Assembly: GCF_003990355.1 (NCBI RefSeq)
Contig: NZ_CP034670.1
Span: forward strand, 992,001 to 1,056,000
Direction of reading: 5' to 3'
DNA: 64,000 nucleotides
Origin: Eikenella corrodens
GTDB lineage: Bacteria > Pseudomonadota > Gammaproteobacteria > Burkholderiales > Neisseriaceae
Shown here: in pieces, positions 16,244 to 24,400 of the stretch
Layout of the letters: every line of letters starts with the position of its first letter
Position numbering within the stretch: the stretch's first letter is position 1
The notes under the pieces: generated by a model
Told to the model about the DNA's origin: nothing
What the model saw: only the letters and a program-made list of their open reading frames with translations
Databases searched by the model: none
Program-made: the position numbers and the translations under genes

Positions 16244-16882
16244 ATGAAACATACTACCCTGGCCGGCCTGCTGCTGGCCGTTTCCGGCTTCACCTTGGCT
16301 GCACCGCCCGCCGCCGACATGAACAATGGCAAGCGGGTGGTGGATACAGTGTGCGCTGCCTGCCACGGCGCAGACGGCAACACCAATATCGCCACCTATC
16401 CGCGCCTGTCTGCCCAGCATCCCGCCTACATTATCCAGCAAACCCTAGCCATCAAAAATGGCAACCGCAACACCGGCGCAGCCGTTACCATGCGTCCGCA
16501 GGTACAGAACTTGAGCGATAAAGACATCTCCGATGCCGCTGCCTACCTCAACCGTCAGATTCCGAAATCCGGCGAAAGCAACCCGAAAGAAAACCCGGAA
16601 CTGGGGGCACGCATTTTCCGCGGCGGCTTGCCGGCCAAAGGTTTACCAGCCTGTATGTCGTGCCACGGCCCCGGCGGCGCAGGCATTCCGGGCAACCAAA
16701 CCCAGAAAGACGGCGCAGTAGCCTACCCGCGCCTGGCTGGCCAGCATAAATCTTATGTGGTGGATCAACTCCGCGCCTACCAAAGCGGCCAACGTACCAA
16801 CTCCATCATGGGTGATATTGTCAAACGCATGAGTAACGAAGAAATGGATGCCGTAGGCAACTTTATTCAAGGCTTGCAATAA
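16244..16882 (+). CDS. Diheme cytochrome c4
   Basis: 212 residues. An N-terminal signal peptide (TLAGLLLAVSGFTLAAPPA) exports it to the periplasm. Two covalent heme sites, CAACH (about residue 39) and CMSCH (about residue 137), head two homologous class I cytochrome c domains, each with a distal Met candidate (TMRPQVQNL; SIMGDIVKRM). Cytochrome c4 passes electrons from the bc1 complex to the cbb3 oxidase in Neisseria; ccoS at 42.1 kb is consistent with that oxidase being present. Confidence 0.93.
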   Translation: MKHTTLAGLLLAVSGFTLAAPPAADMNNGKRVVDTVCAACHGADGNTNIATYPRLSAQHPAYIIQQTLAIKNGNRNTGAAVTMRPQVQNLSDKDISDAAAYLNRQIPKSGESNPKENPELGARIFRGGLPAKGLPACMSCHGPGGAGIPGNQTQKDGAVAYPRLAGQHKSYVVDQLRAYQSGQRTNSIMGDIVKRMSNEEMDAVGNFIQGLQ

Positions 16883-16896
16883 AGCCGTACCCTTCC

Positions 16897-16936
16897 ATCC
16901 GGTCGTATCCTGTAAAGGATACGGCCGGATTGTTTT
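16897..16936 (+). terminator. Intrinsic terminator behind cytochrome c4
   Basis: ATCCGGTCGTATCC (16897-16910) pairs with GGATACGGCCGGAT (16917-16930), one G-T wobble, 6-nt loop, followed by TGTTTTGG. Confidence 0.85.
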
Positions 16937-16968
16937 GGGGTTGTACTGAATTAGCAGCTAAGTTGTAT

Positions 16969-17873
16969 TATAGTCAATTAAAAACAAAATAGTACAATAA
17001 TCAACTTTGAAGGTCTAACCATGGCATACTCTGCGGACTTAAGAAACAAAGCTTTAAACTATTATGAACAATGCAAAAACATCAGCCAAACCGCAGCAAC
17101 GTTTCACTTGTCAAGAAACACGCTTTACCTGTGGATTCGCCTTAAAAAACAAACAGGCAGCCTAAAACATCAAGTTACCGGTCTAAACGCCGTCAAATTG
17201 GATAGGCAAAAACCGGCTCAATATGTTGGGCAACACCAGGATGCCTATCTGCATGAAATCGCCAAACATTTTGATTGTACGGCAGCCGCCGTTTGCTATG
17301 CGCTCAAACAGATGGGGATGACGCGCAAAAAAAGACCACCACTTACAAAGAACAAGACCCGGCCACAGTAACGTATTATTTGACACAGCTGGCCGAATTT
17401 TCCGACTACCAACGTGTTTATTTGGATGAAACAGGATTTGACCGCTACCTGTTCCGTCCCTATGCCCGCAGCCTGAAAGGGCAAATAGTGAAAGCGCAGA
17501 TAAGTGGAAAAAGATACCGACGCTTATCTCTTGTGTCCGCACAAGTCGGCAACCGGCTGATTGCTCCGATGGTTTATCAAAATACGATGACCGGAGTCTT
17601 TTTTGAAGCGTGGTTTCAGCAATGCCTGCTGCCCGCATTGACTCAAAAATCGGTGATTATTTTGGATAATGCACGATTTCACCGTATGGGTGTCTTACGG
17701 GAAATGGCGGAAAAATTGGGACATAAGGTATTGCCTCTTGCACCTTATTCACCTGAGCCCAACCCGATTGAGAAGGTGTGGGCGAATATTAAGCGGTATT
17801 TGCGAACCGTATTGTCTGATTACGCCCGATTTGACGATGCGCTACTGTCCTATTTTGATTTTAATTGACTATA
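16969..17873 (+). mobile_element. IS630-family insertion sequence, apparently complete
   Basis: Inverted ends TATAGTCAATTAAAA (16969-16983) and TTTTAATTGACTATA (17859-17873) enclose one transposase in two overlapping frames. TA at each end fits the family's TA target. It marks the left edge of the region that lacks Eikenella uptake sequences. Confidence 0.88.
17021..17868 (+). CDS. IS630-family transposase (two frames, probable programmed frameshift)
   Basis: The first frame (17021-17371) holds the N-terminal HTH (MAYSADLRNKALNYYEQCKN, ISQTAATFHLSRNTLYLWIR). The second (to 17868) holds the DDE catalytic domain with YLDETGFDRYLFR, VIILDNARFH and PYSPEPNPIEKVWANIKRYL, which give the D, D and E residues. 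The frames join at an A-rich run near 17326-17333, the usual position for ribosomal frameshifting in this group. Motifs are intact, so the element may be active. Confidence 0.88.
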
Positions 17874-18065
17874 CTTTTGAGTATAATGGTAATGCACTAT
17901 AAATTAATAGAACTAAAGGGTAAATCTAATCTATTTTTGGGTTGGAAGTTGTTGTTTATTTTTCTTTAAATATATTAATTATGAAACCAAATCCATCATA
18001 TTGTTTTACCAAAAAATCTTCATATTCATTAATTGTTATTTATTCCTAGATCTTGCATTCGGATT

Positions 18066-19032
18066 TCAAGTGCAACACTCAGGTACTAGCGGTTGGAACA
18101 GATTCAAGAATAAAACACTTGGCGTTTCATAGCCAAGTATTTTTCTCGGCCGGTGGTTCAACTCATCTTGAACCCTGCGTATCTCCCGATCACTGATGTT
18201 TCGGAAATCGGTTTGTTTGGGGAAATATTGTCGGATGAGTCCGTTGGTGTTTTCATTCAGCCCTTTCTCCCAAGAATGGTAAGGGCGGCAAAAATAAGTT
18301 TCCGCCTTCAATGCCTTGGCTATTTCGGTGTGTTGGTAGAACCCTTTGCTGTTATCCATAGTGACGGTGTGCACCCTGTCTTTATGTGCCTTTAATGCCC
18401 CAATGGCCGCCCGGGCAGTGTCTTTGGCTTTTAAGTTCTTTAATTTGCAGATGATGGTGTAGCGGATAGTGCGTTCGACCAAGGTCAATAATGCGCTTTT
18501 CTGACCCTTGCCGACAATATAGTGAATTAACAAAAACCAGTACAGCGTTGGCTCGCCTTGCCGTAACGTGTGTACTGTCTGCGGCTCGCCGCCTTGTCCT
18601 GATTTAAATTTAATCCACTATAGTATCGGCCTCCCAATCACCGATGCGGGATTTTTGGCCGACGACGGCGGGTCGGTTTTCTATGCCGACGCGGTCGGGC
18701 ACTTTGCCTCCGGTTCAGGTGCTGCCGTAACGTTTGCGGTAAGCTTTGCTGCATATTCTGAGATGTTGCCACAAAATGCCGCCGTTGCTTTTGTCTTGGC
18801 GAAGGTGGTGGTAAACGGTGCTGTGATGGAGCGTGATTTGGTGGTGTTTGCGCAGGTAGGCGCATACTTGTTCGGCGCTGTATTGCTGCCCTTGTGTGCG
18901 GTGCCGCCTGATTTCGCGGCTGATGGTGCTTTTGTGGCGGTTAAGCTGTTTGGCGATTTCGGTAATGGTGCAGTAGCGTGACAGGTGTTGGATAGGGTAT
19001 CGTTCGTCTTGGGTCGGTTGTGTGTAGCCCAT
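18066..19032 (-). pseudogene. IS1655-like transposase, broken
   Basis: N-terminal part (19032 to 18718) has the HTH IAKQLNRHKSTISREIRRHR, then a TGA at 18715-18717 stands where the family has Trp (RYGST-W-TRGKVP). The frame continues through RIGDWEADTI, is split by a CREE, and resumes as VGKGQKSALLTLVERT to ECCT. Catalytic DDE parts are visible (GDWEADTI; VTMDNSKGFY; RPYHSWEKGLNENTNGLIR). Compared with my recollection of about 320 residues, a block between QQYSA and EQVCAYLRK also seems deleted. At least three lesions, so non-functional. Confidence 0.88.
18518..18622. mobile_element. Correia repeat enclosed element inserted in the IS1655-like transposase
   Basis: TATAGTGAATTAACAAAAA at the left, AATTTAATCCACTATA at the right, 105 bp. 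Removing it and one TA restores the transposase reading GAT ACT ATT GTC GGC (D-T-I-V-G), which shows the insertion site and the TA duplication directly. Confidence 0.93.
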
Positions 19033-19102
19033 GGCAATTTTTCTTGCAGGAAAGGCCGTATGCTACCGCATACCGGCCTTTTTCTGTTATGGGAAGCTGC
19101 AT

Positions 19103-19174
19103 TTCAAAACCCAAATCCTATTTACCAAAGAAGACGCATTAAAAAACCTGTTCAACGAAGCGAAAACTGCATAA
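19103..19174 (+). pseudogene. cas8c (csd1) 3' remnant
   Basis: An open segment ending FTKEDALKNLFNEAKTA followed by TAA at 19172-19174, 12 bp before the cas7 start. Its position directly upstream of cas7 in a type I-C operon, and its lack of any start, mark it as the C-terminal tail of the Cas8c large subunit; the rest was removed or displaced by the IS30-family element. Identity rests on position, since the tail is too short to diagnose. Confidence 0.6.
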
Positions 19175-19186
19175 GGAGCAAACGCT

Positions 19187-20034
19187 ATGACTATTGAAAA
19201 ACGCTACGATTTTGTTTTTTATTTGATGTGTAAGATGGCAATCCCAATGGCGACTCTGACGCAGGAAACCTGCCGCGTATCGACCCGCAAACCGGTGAAG
19301 GTTTGGTAACCGATGTCTGCCTGAAACGCAAAGTCCGAAACTTTATCCAAATGGCCAAAAATGGCGAACATCACGACATCTTTATCCGAGAAAAAGGCAT
19401 TTTGAACAACCTGATTGACGAAGCCCACGATCAGGAAAACGTAAAAGGCAAAGAAAAAGGTGAAAAAACCGAAGCCGCCCGCCAATACATGTGCAGCCGT
19501 TATTACGACATCCGCACATTCGGTGCAGTGATGGCCACCGGCAAAAACGCGGGACAAGTTCGCGGTCCAGTGCAACTGACCTTCTCTCGTTCCATCGATC
19601 CCGTAACCTTGGAATACAGCATTACCCGCATGGCAGTTACCAATGAAAAAGATGCCAGCGAAACCGGTGATAACCGCACCATGGGGCGCAAATTCACTAT
19701 CCCCTACGGCCTATACCGCTGCCACGGCTTCGTTTCCGCCCACTTTGCCAAACAAACCGGCTTTTCCGAAAACGATTTAGAGCTGTTTTGGCAGGCACTT
19801 GTCAATATGTTCGACCACGACCATTCCGCCGCACGCGGACAAATGAATGCACGCGGGCTTTATGTGTTTGAACACAGCGGCAGCTTGGGCGATGCACCTG
19901 CCGACAGCCTGTTCAAACGCATTCAGGTAGCCAAAAAAGACGGCGTGGAAGTAGCAAGGAATTTTGACGACTACCTTGTCGGCGTGAACGATCAAAATCT
20001 TGGTGAAACCAAGCTGCTGCGTAAATTAGGCTGA
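19187..20034 (+). pseudogene. cas7: cas7 (csd2), type I-C Cascade backbone subunit, frameshifted
   Basis: The start MTIEKRYDFVFY (19187) runs in frame only to a stop at about 19306. The Cas7c frame reads FDV-stop-DGNPNGDSDAGNLPRID, needing one base restored in the T-run near 19231-19234, and contains TAA where CAA is expected (19242-19244). From TDVCLKRKVRNFIQMAKNG onward the remaining 240 residues are intact, including DIRTFGAVMATG, RGPVQLTFSRSIDPV and a GLYVFEHSGSLGDAP region. Cas7 forms the crRNA-coating filament of Cascade. With two N-terminal lesions the protein is almost certainly not made. Confidence 0.88.
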
Positions 20035-20036
20035 AA

Positions 20037-20693
20037 ATGACCGCACTTTTAACCAAAACCCAAGGGGAGAATCAAGACGCGCGCCTGATTCCCCTTTCTG
20101 CCCTGCAACACTACGCCTTCTGTCCGCGCCAATGCGCCCTGATTCATAACGAGCAGGCGTGGGCGGAGAACTATTTGACTGCGCAGGGCAAGGCGCTGCA
20201 TGAGCGGGTGGATTCGGGCGAGCCGGAAACGCGCAAGGGCGTGCGCTTTGAGCGGGCGGTGCATGTGTCGGCGGAGAAACTGGGCATCAGCGGCGTGTTG
20301 GATTTGGTGGAAATCGAAACAAAAACAGGTCGTCTGAAACCCGTGGAATACAAACGCGGCAAACCCAAACCCGACCCGATGGATGAAATCCAGCTTTGCG
20401 CCCAAGGCTTGTGCTTGGAAGAAATGACGGGGCAAACCGTCTCTGAGGGCGCGTTGTGGTATATGCAAACCCGCCACCGTGTTCCCGTCGTATTTTCAGA
20501 CGACCTGCGCTCCCAAACACTCGCTACCATCGCCGCCGTGCGCGACCTTCTAAACAGCGGACAAACCCCGCCGCCTAACTACGGTAAATGCTGTAAAACC
20601 TGCTCGCTGGTGGAGATTTGCCAGCCGGAGTTGTTGGGGAAACGGGGTAGGAGTGTGGGGTACGTGGAGGAGTTGTTTGGGGAAGATACATGA
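20037..20693 (+). CDS. cas4: Cas4 exonuclease, type I-C
   Basis: 218 residues, apparently intact. Family Cas4 is a RecB-type nuclease with an iron-sulfur cluster that trims prespacers and helps choose the PAM with Cas1-Cas2. The cluster ligands are FCPRQCALIHNEQAW near residues 24-38 and CCKTCSLVEICQP near 184-196; the PD-(D/E)XK core is GVLDLVEIETK with PVEYKRGKPK. Its start is 2 bp after the cas7 stop, as in type I-C operons. Two exact copies of a Neisseria-type uptake sequence lie inside (20327 and 20495). Its partner cas1 is broken and cas2 is missing, so it is an orphan. Confidence 0.93.
   Translation: MTALLTKTQGENQDARLIPLSALQHYAFCPRQCALIHNEQAWAENYLTAQGKALHERVDSGEPETRKGVRFERAVHVSAEKLGISGVLDLVEIETKTGRLKPVEYKRGKPKPDPMDEIQLCAQGLCLEEMTGQTVSEGALWYMQTRHRVPVVFSDDLRSQTLATIAAVRDLLNSGQTPPPNYGKCCKTCSLVEICQPELLGKRGRSVGYVEELFGEDT
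20327..20338 (+). repeat. N. mucosa-dialect uptake sequence in cas4
   Basis: AGGTCGTCTGAA, exact 12-mer, followed by AC. This is the dialect described for the Neisseria mucosa/sicca group, not the Eikenella one. Confidence 0.85.
20495..20506 (-). repeat. N. mucosa-dialect uptake sequence in cas4, second copy
   Basis: TTCAGACGACCT, the exact complement of AGGTCGTCTGAA, 156 bp after the first copy and in the opposite orientation. Confidence 0.85.
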
Positions 20694-20730
20694 GTAATTA
20701 TTAGTAATAATTCAACTATGGAGATAAAAC

Positions 20731-21594
20731 ATGTCAAAGAACTTATTTTTAGTGCAATATCAAGATCAAAGCTATTGTGATGATACTTCAGAAACTCTAG
20801 ATCAAGTTTATTTGAGTGAAGAGATGTATGGAAAAATCCAATAACATGTAAAATCAAAAGAAATTTTAGAGACTAAGAATTCTACTTATAAACTTTCAAT
20901 AAGTTATATTGAGAATGATGATATTGATAATATTGTAAAAAATATATTAATCCCTGCTTGGATTAGAGAAATTGAAAAAGCAGATACAAATTTGATTGAT
21001 AATAACATAGAAAGAATAATGTCTTCTTCTGGGAATATATCCAATATATTAGATTTAAAGCGTAACAATTATAAAGATGATTCTAATGTATTAGTCATGG
21101 TAGGTGAGATATGTGTAATCACGGCAAAGAAGGTGAAATGCAAGTTACTGAGTTAATATCTCAAATGGTACAGTTAAATAATTCACCAGTAGACTTTGTT
21201 AGATATACAACAACTAATACTCCAGATAATGGACATGATATTGGAGTGCGTCATACTGAAAAAACTTTGATGAAATGATGGCAATTTCAAATGGCAATTT
21301 ATCTGAGTTTTCCTCCCCCACCAAAAAAAATGATGAAAGCAACAGAATGAAAACAAGGATTGATGTAAAAAATGAAAATAACAAAATAACAAAACCTGTG
21401 GCAGAAAAATTCATTGCTGATATTAAGAAGCATCCAGATTGTAAAGGACATCTTTTGTTGGGAGATAATGTTCTAACAAAATGAGCTGAGAATTTGTTCC
21501 GTGAAGCTGAAAAAATTATCCAGATAAGAAAATTGGATATATTTCTAATGAAGGAATACAGAATATTAAAAAGGTAACACTTGCTCAGCTATAA
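20731..21594 (+). pseudogene. Decayed Mrr-like PD-(D/E)XK nuclease gene
   Basis: Reading across frames gives one protein of about 285 residues: MSKNLFLVQYQDQSYCDD, a TAA at 20842-20844, continuation to VMVGEIC, a shift near 21112-21116 into NHGKEGEMQVTELISQMV and TNTPDNGHDIGVRHT, a shift near 21267 into MKTRIDVKNENNK and FIADIKKHPDCKGHLLLGDN, a TGA at 21482-21484, and a last shift near 21516 to YPDKKIGYISNEG. GHDIG, RIDVKN and the KGHLLLGDNVLTK segment resemble the catalytic core of Mrr-type restriction endonucleases. With at least five lesions it is dead. Very low GC compared with the flanking cas genes. Family call is by eye. Confidence 0.6.
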
Positions 21595-21625
21595 AACCAA
21601 AACGATAAAAATAAGATAAATTAAC

Positions 21626-21724
21626 GATTATGGGTTGGGTTATGACGTTCCGTCTACTCTACCGTTCTGGAATCATGCCCAGTATAATTTATTTAATGCA
21701 GAGCGATACCCTGCTAATTTTTAA
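21626..21724 (+). pseudogene. Short ORF remnant of unknown origin
   Basis: About 32 residues ending WNHAQYNLFNAERYPANF, preceded in frame by a stop and lacking a start codon. It looks like the C-terminal tail of a lost gene in the cas4-cas1 cassette. No family recognised. Confidence 0.35.
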
Positions 21725-21745
21725 TATTTATATAAGGAAAGATTT

Positions 21746-22372
21746 ATGACACAAAAAAATGATTTTAAAAATGCTAATTTTTATGGGAATACTCAAATAG
21801 TTAATGGCGGTGTTCATAATGTACATACTCAAAATGCACCAGATTCAATAAATGAAAACGAAATAGCCACATACACCCCGGAACCAATTTGGAGAAGTCC
21901 CATTACGATGGCTTGGCTGACATGGGCTAGTTTTCTGATTTCTTTATCAGGGCTATTACCTATTTATAAATTAATAGTTAAGCCTATATTATATTTAGTA
22001 AATGATGGATATATAATACGAAGTGGAATAAGTAATAATATTTATATATTTATTTTAATGGCTATCGTTATATTATTTCTTATCGCTATTGTATTACGAA
22101 GAATTACTAAATATCAAACTAGATACCCATTAGTTTTTAACTATGCAATCAGCGGTATGGGGCATCGTATAATTCTAGAGAAAATTAGTATTTCTCAATG
22201 CCCACAGTGCGGTGGAGAAATGAAATATTATAATAAACCAATCGAGTGGGAGGAGATACGTTATCCTGATGGTAGCAAGAAAAGAAGGGTAACAAGAACT
22301 ACACCAGCATTAGAGTGTAAAAGAAATCGTGAGCATTGGTATAAAGTTGATCCTGCAGAAGATAAAATCTAA
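21746..22372 (+). CDS. Two-helix membrane protein with C-terminal zinc-ribbon-like region (unknown)
   Basis: 208 residues, start preceded by AAGGAAAG. Residues 1-45 are polar and Asn-rich (NANFYGNTQIVNGGVHNVHT). Two hydrophobic segments follow, at about 55-75 (AWLTWASFLISLSGLLPI) and 100-118 (IYIFILMAIVILFLIAIVL), then RRITKYQTR. The C-terminal 80 residues are cytosolic by the positive-inside rule and contain CPQCGG plus a later Cys (LECKRNREHW), suggesting a partial zinc ribbon. The gene is intact, AT-rich, and sits inside a degenerate CRISPR-Cas locus beside a decayed nuclease gene. No family recognised; a membrane effector of a defence system is possible but unproven. Confidence 0.6.
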   Translation: MTQKNDFKNANFYGNTQIVNGGVHNVHTQNAPDSINENEIATYTPEPIWRSPITMAWLTWASFLISLSGLLPIYKLIVKPILYLVNDGYIIRSGISNNIYIFILMAIVILFLIAIVLRRITKYQTRYPLVFNYAISGMGHRIILEKISISQCPQCGGEMKYYNKPIEWEEIRYPDGSKKRRVTRTTPALECKRNREHWYKVDPAEDKI

Positions 22373-22629
22373 TTTTCAGGTCGCCCAGTCACCCCCATTA
22401 AACCCTAGAAGCACGGTTAAACCCTAAGGAGTTCCCCATGCGCAAACTGCAAAACACGCTCTACATCACCATCCAAGGCAGCTATCTGCATAAGGAGCGG
22501 GAGACGCTGGTGGTGGAGCAGGAGCGTAAGAAGGTGGCGCAGTTGCCAGTGCATTCCATCGGGCATATTTTCTGTTTTGGGAATGTGCTGGTGTCGCCGT
22601 TTTTGCTGGGGTTTTGCGGTGAAAATAAT

Positions 22630-23485
22630 AGACCTCTTGCGAAAGTATCCTGAAGATTTACAATTCCCAAATGAAATACGAAAACCTCATCCAAAGAAGC
22701 GACAGGGAATTCAAACGGCTCACAGGTGTAACGCCCGTCCTTTTTCACGAAATGCTGCAAGTCACCACAGAAGCAGAAAGCCGGAAGGTCAAGTCGGGCA
22801 GGCCGCATACGCTCGGTTTGGCAGACCAACTGCTGCTTACCCTAAGCTATCTGCGCCATTACCATACCCAACTCGAATTGGCCGCCATCTACGGCCTTTC
22901 CGAAAGCAATGTCTGCCGCACCATCCGTAAAACCGAGGACGCCCTCATCCGTTGCAAACGCTTCTCCCTGCCAAAGCACAAGAATCCGGGCGACCAAACG
23001 GTCATCATTGACGTTACCGAAAGCCCGATTGAACGTCCCAAAAAAACAGCGGCAGTATTACAGCGGCAAGAAAAGGCGGCACACGGTTAAAATCCGGGTC
23101 ATATACGGCAGGGAAACGGAAAAAATCATCAGCATCCGGACGGGGATGGGTGCCCGGCATGACATGCGTTTAGCCAAGAGGCACCTTGCAGAGCTTTATC
23201 CCTACAAAATAGTCATTGCGGATAAGGGTTATCAAGGATTGGCCAAAACCGGATTACAGACCCCGAAAAAGAAATCCAAACGTCATCCGCCGGACAAACA
23301 GGATAAAGAGGCGAACAGGCGGTTAGGCAAACTCAGAACCGTCATCGAGCACATCAACAGGAAACTGAAGATATTCAAAATATTGTCGCTGCCTTACCGC
23401 AACAGGCGGAAACGGTTCGGGTTAAGGGCAAATCTGATTGCAGGACTGGTTAATGCGATGGGATGAATATTTTCGCAAGAGGTCT
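22630..23485 (+). mobile_element. IS5-family (ISL2-type) insertion sequence in cas1
   Basis: Inverted ends AGACCTCTTGCGAAA (22630-22644) and TTTCGCAAGAGGTCT (23471-23485). The trinucleotide AAT flanks both sides (22627-22629 and 23486-23488), matching the ANT duplication of the ISL2 group. 856 bp. Confidence 0.88.
22671..23466 (+). CDS. IS5-family transposase (two frames, probable programmed frameshift)
   Basis: Frame one (22671-23090) gives MKYENLIQRSDREFKRLTGV with an HTH-like segment (LAAIYGLSESNVCRTI) and the first catalytic Asp in VIIDVTESPIERP. Frame two (to 23466) gives QRQYYSGKKRRHTVKIRVIY, the second Asp in VIADKGYQGL and the Glu in LRTVIEHINRKLKIFK. The frames join at the run of seven A near 23041-23047, a typical slippage site. 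Catalytic residues look intact. Confidence 0.88.
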
Positions 23486-24400
23486 AATGTGAATTTGGCG
23501 TTTTTACCGAAAACGGGCGTTTCTTGGGGCGGCTTCAAGGGCGGCAGAGTGGCAATGTGCTGCTACGTCGGGAGCAGTATCGGGTGTCGGAGCAAAATCC
23601 CGTGCCGATTGCGCGCAATATCATTGCGGCGAAGATTCAGGCGAGTACGCGGGTGCTTCAGCGGCAGATTCGCAATTACGGTGAGAATGCGGCGATTCAA
23701 AGTGCGGTCGATGCTTTGAACATTTCGCTGCGGCAGTTGAAGGGCGCGGCGGAGCTGGACGTGGTACGTGGCATTGAGGGCGATGCGGCAGCGCGTTATT
23801 TCGGCGTGTTCGGACTGCTTTTGAGCGAAAAAAGCGGCTTTACTTTTGATGGGCGCAACCGCCGCCCGCCCAGAGACGGGGTGAATGCGCTGTTGTCGTT
23901 TATGTACAGCATTCTAGGCAAGGACATCAGCGGCGCGCTGCAAGGCGTGGGTCTGGACCCGCAGGTGGGCTTTCTGCACGCCGACCGGCCGGGGCGCGAC
24001 AGTTTGGCGCAGGATATTTTGGAAGAGTTCCGCGCGTGGTGGGCAGACAGGTTGGTGCTTTCACTAATTAACCGCGGGCAAATCAAACCGCAGGATTTTG
24101 TTACCGAGGCAAGCGGCGCGGTAAGCCTGAAAGCCGATGCGCGTAAGCTGTTGTTCCAAGCTTTGCAGGCGAAAAAGCAGGAGAAAATCGTTCATCCGTT
24201 TTTGGGCGAGGAAGTAGAAATCGGGCTACTGCCGTATATTCAGGCCATGCTGTTGGCGCGGCACTTGCGCGGGGATTTGGCGGAATACCCGCCGTTTTTG
24301 ATGAGATAGGCCTGGCGGTACGTTCTGATTTTAAATACAAAGAAAAGGCTGCCATTGCATTTGCCTAGTATGCTGGAAAATTTCAGGTAGCCTTCTTGTT

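Larger units (their letters stand above)
18063..19109 (-). mobile_element. IS30-family element, IS1655-like, inactivated
   Basis: Left end begins ATTTCAAGTGCAACAC; the right end near 19096-19109 is an imperfect inverted copy (about 10 of 14). The element interrupts the type I-C cas operon: its right end adjoins the last codons of cas8c. The transposase carries several lesions and a CREE has inserted into it. End coordinates are approximate. Confidence 0.8.
22438..24309 (+). pseudogene. cas1: cas1, type I-C, split by an IS5-family element and frameshifted
   Basis: The N-terminal 64 codons (22438-22629, MRKLQNTLYITIQGSYLH to GFCGENN) are separated from the rest by the IS at 22630-23485. Cas1 resumes as VNLAF at 23489, then needs a one-base correction near 23507-23512 to read ENGRFLGRLQGRQSGNVLLRREQY and the remainder to LAEYPPFLMR. 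The conserved core is visible (RIEGDAAARYFGVFG-like segment, HADRPGRDSLAQDILEEFR, TEASGAVSLKADARK). Cas1 is the spacer integrase; here it cannot be made. AAGGAG lies upstream. No cas2 or repeat array follows: the next gene on the plus side is absent and a DUF4336 gene converges from the right. Confidence 0.92.

Noticed and set aside
21626..21724. C-terminal toxin domain of a polymorphic toxin system
   Set aside because: Only about 32 residues without start or partner immunity gene; no motif supports a toxin call.
17874..24400. CRISPR repeat-spacer array near the cas genes
   Set aside because: No regularly spaced direct repeats of 28-36 bp were found on either side of cas1 or elsewhere in the window; the regular-looking repeats are DUS and CREE.
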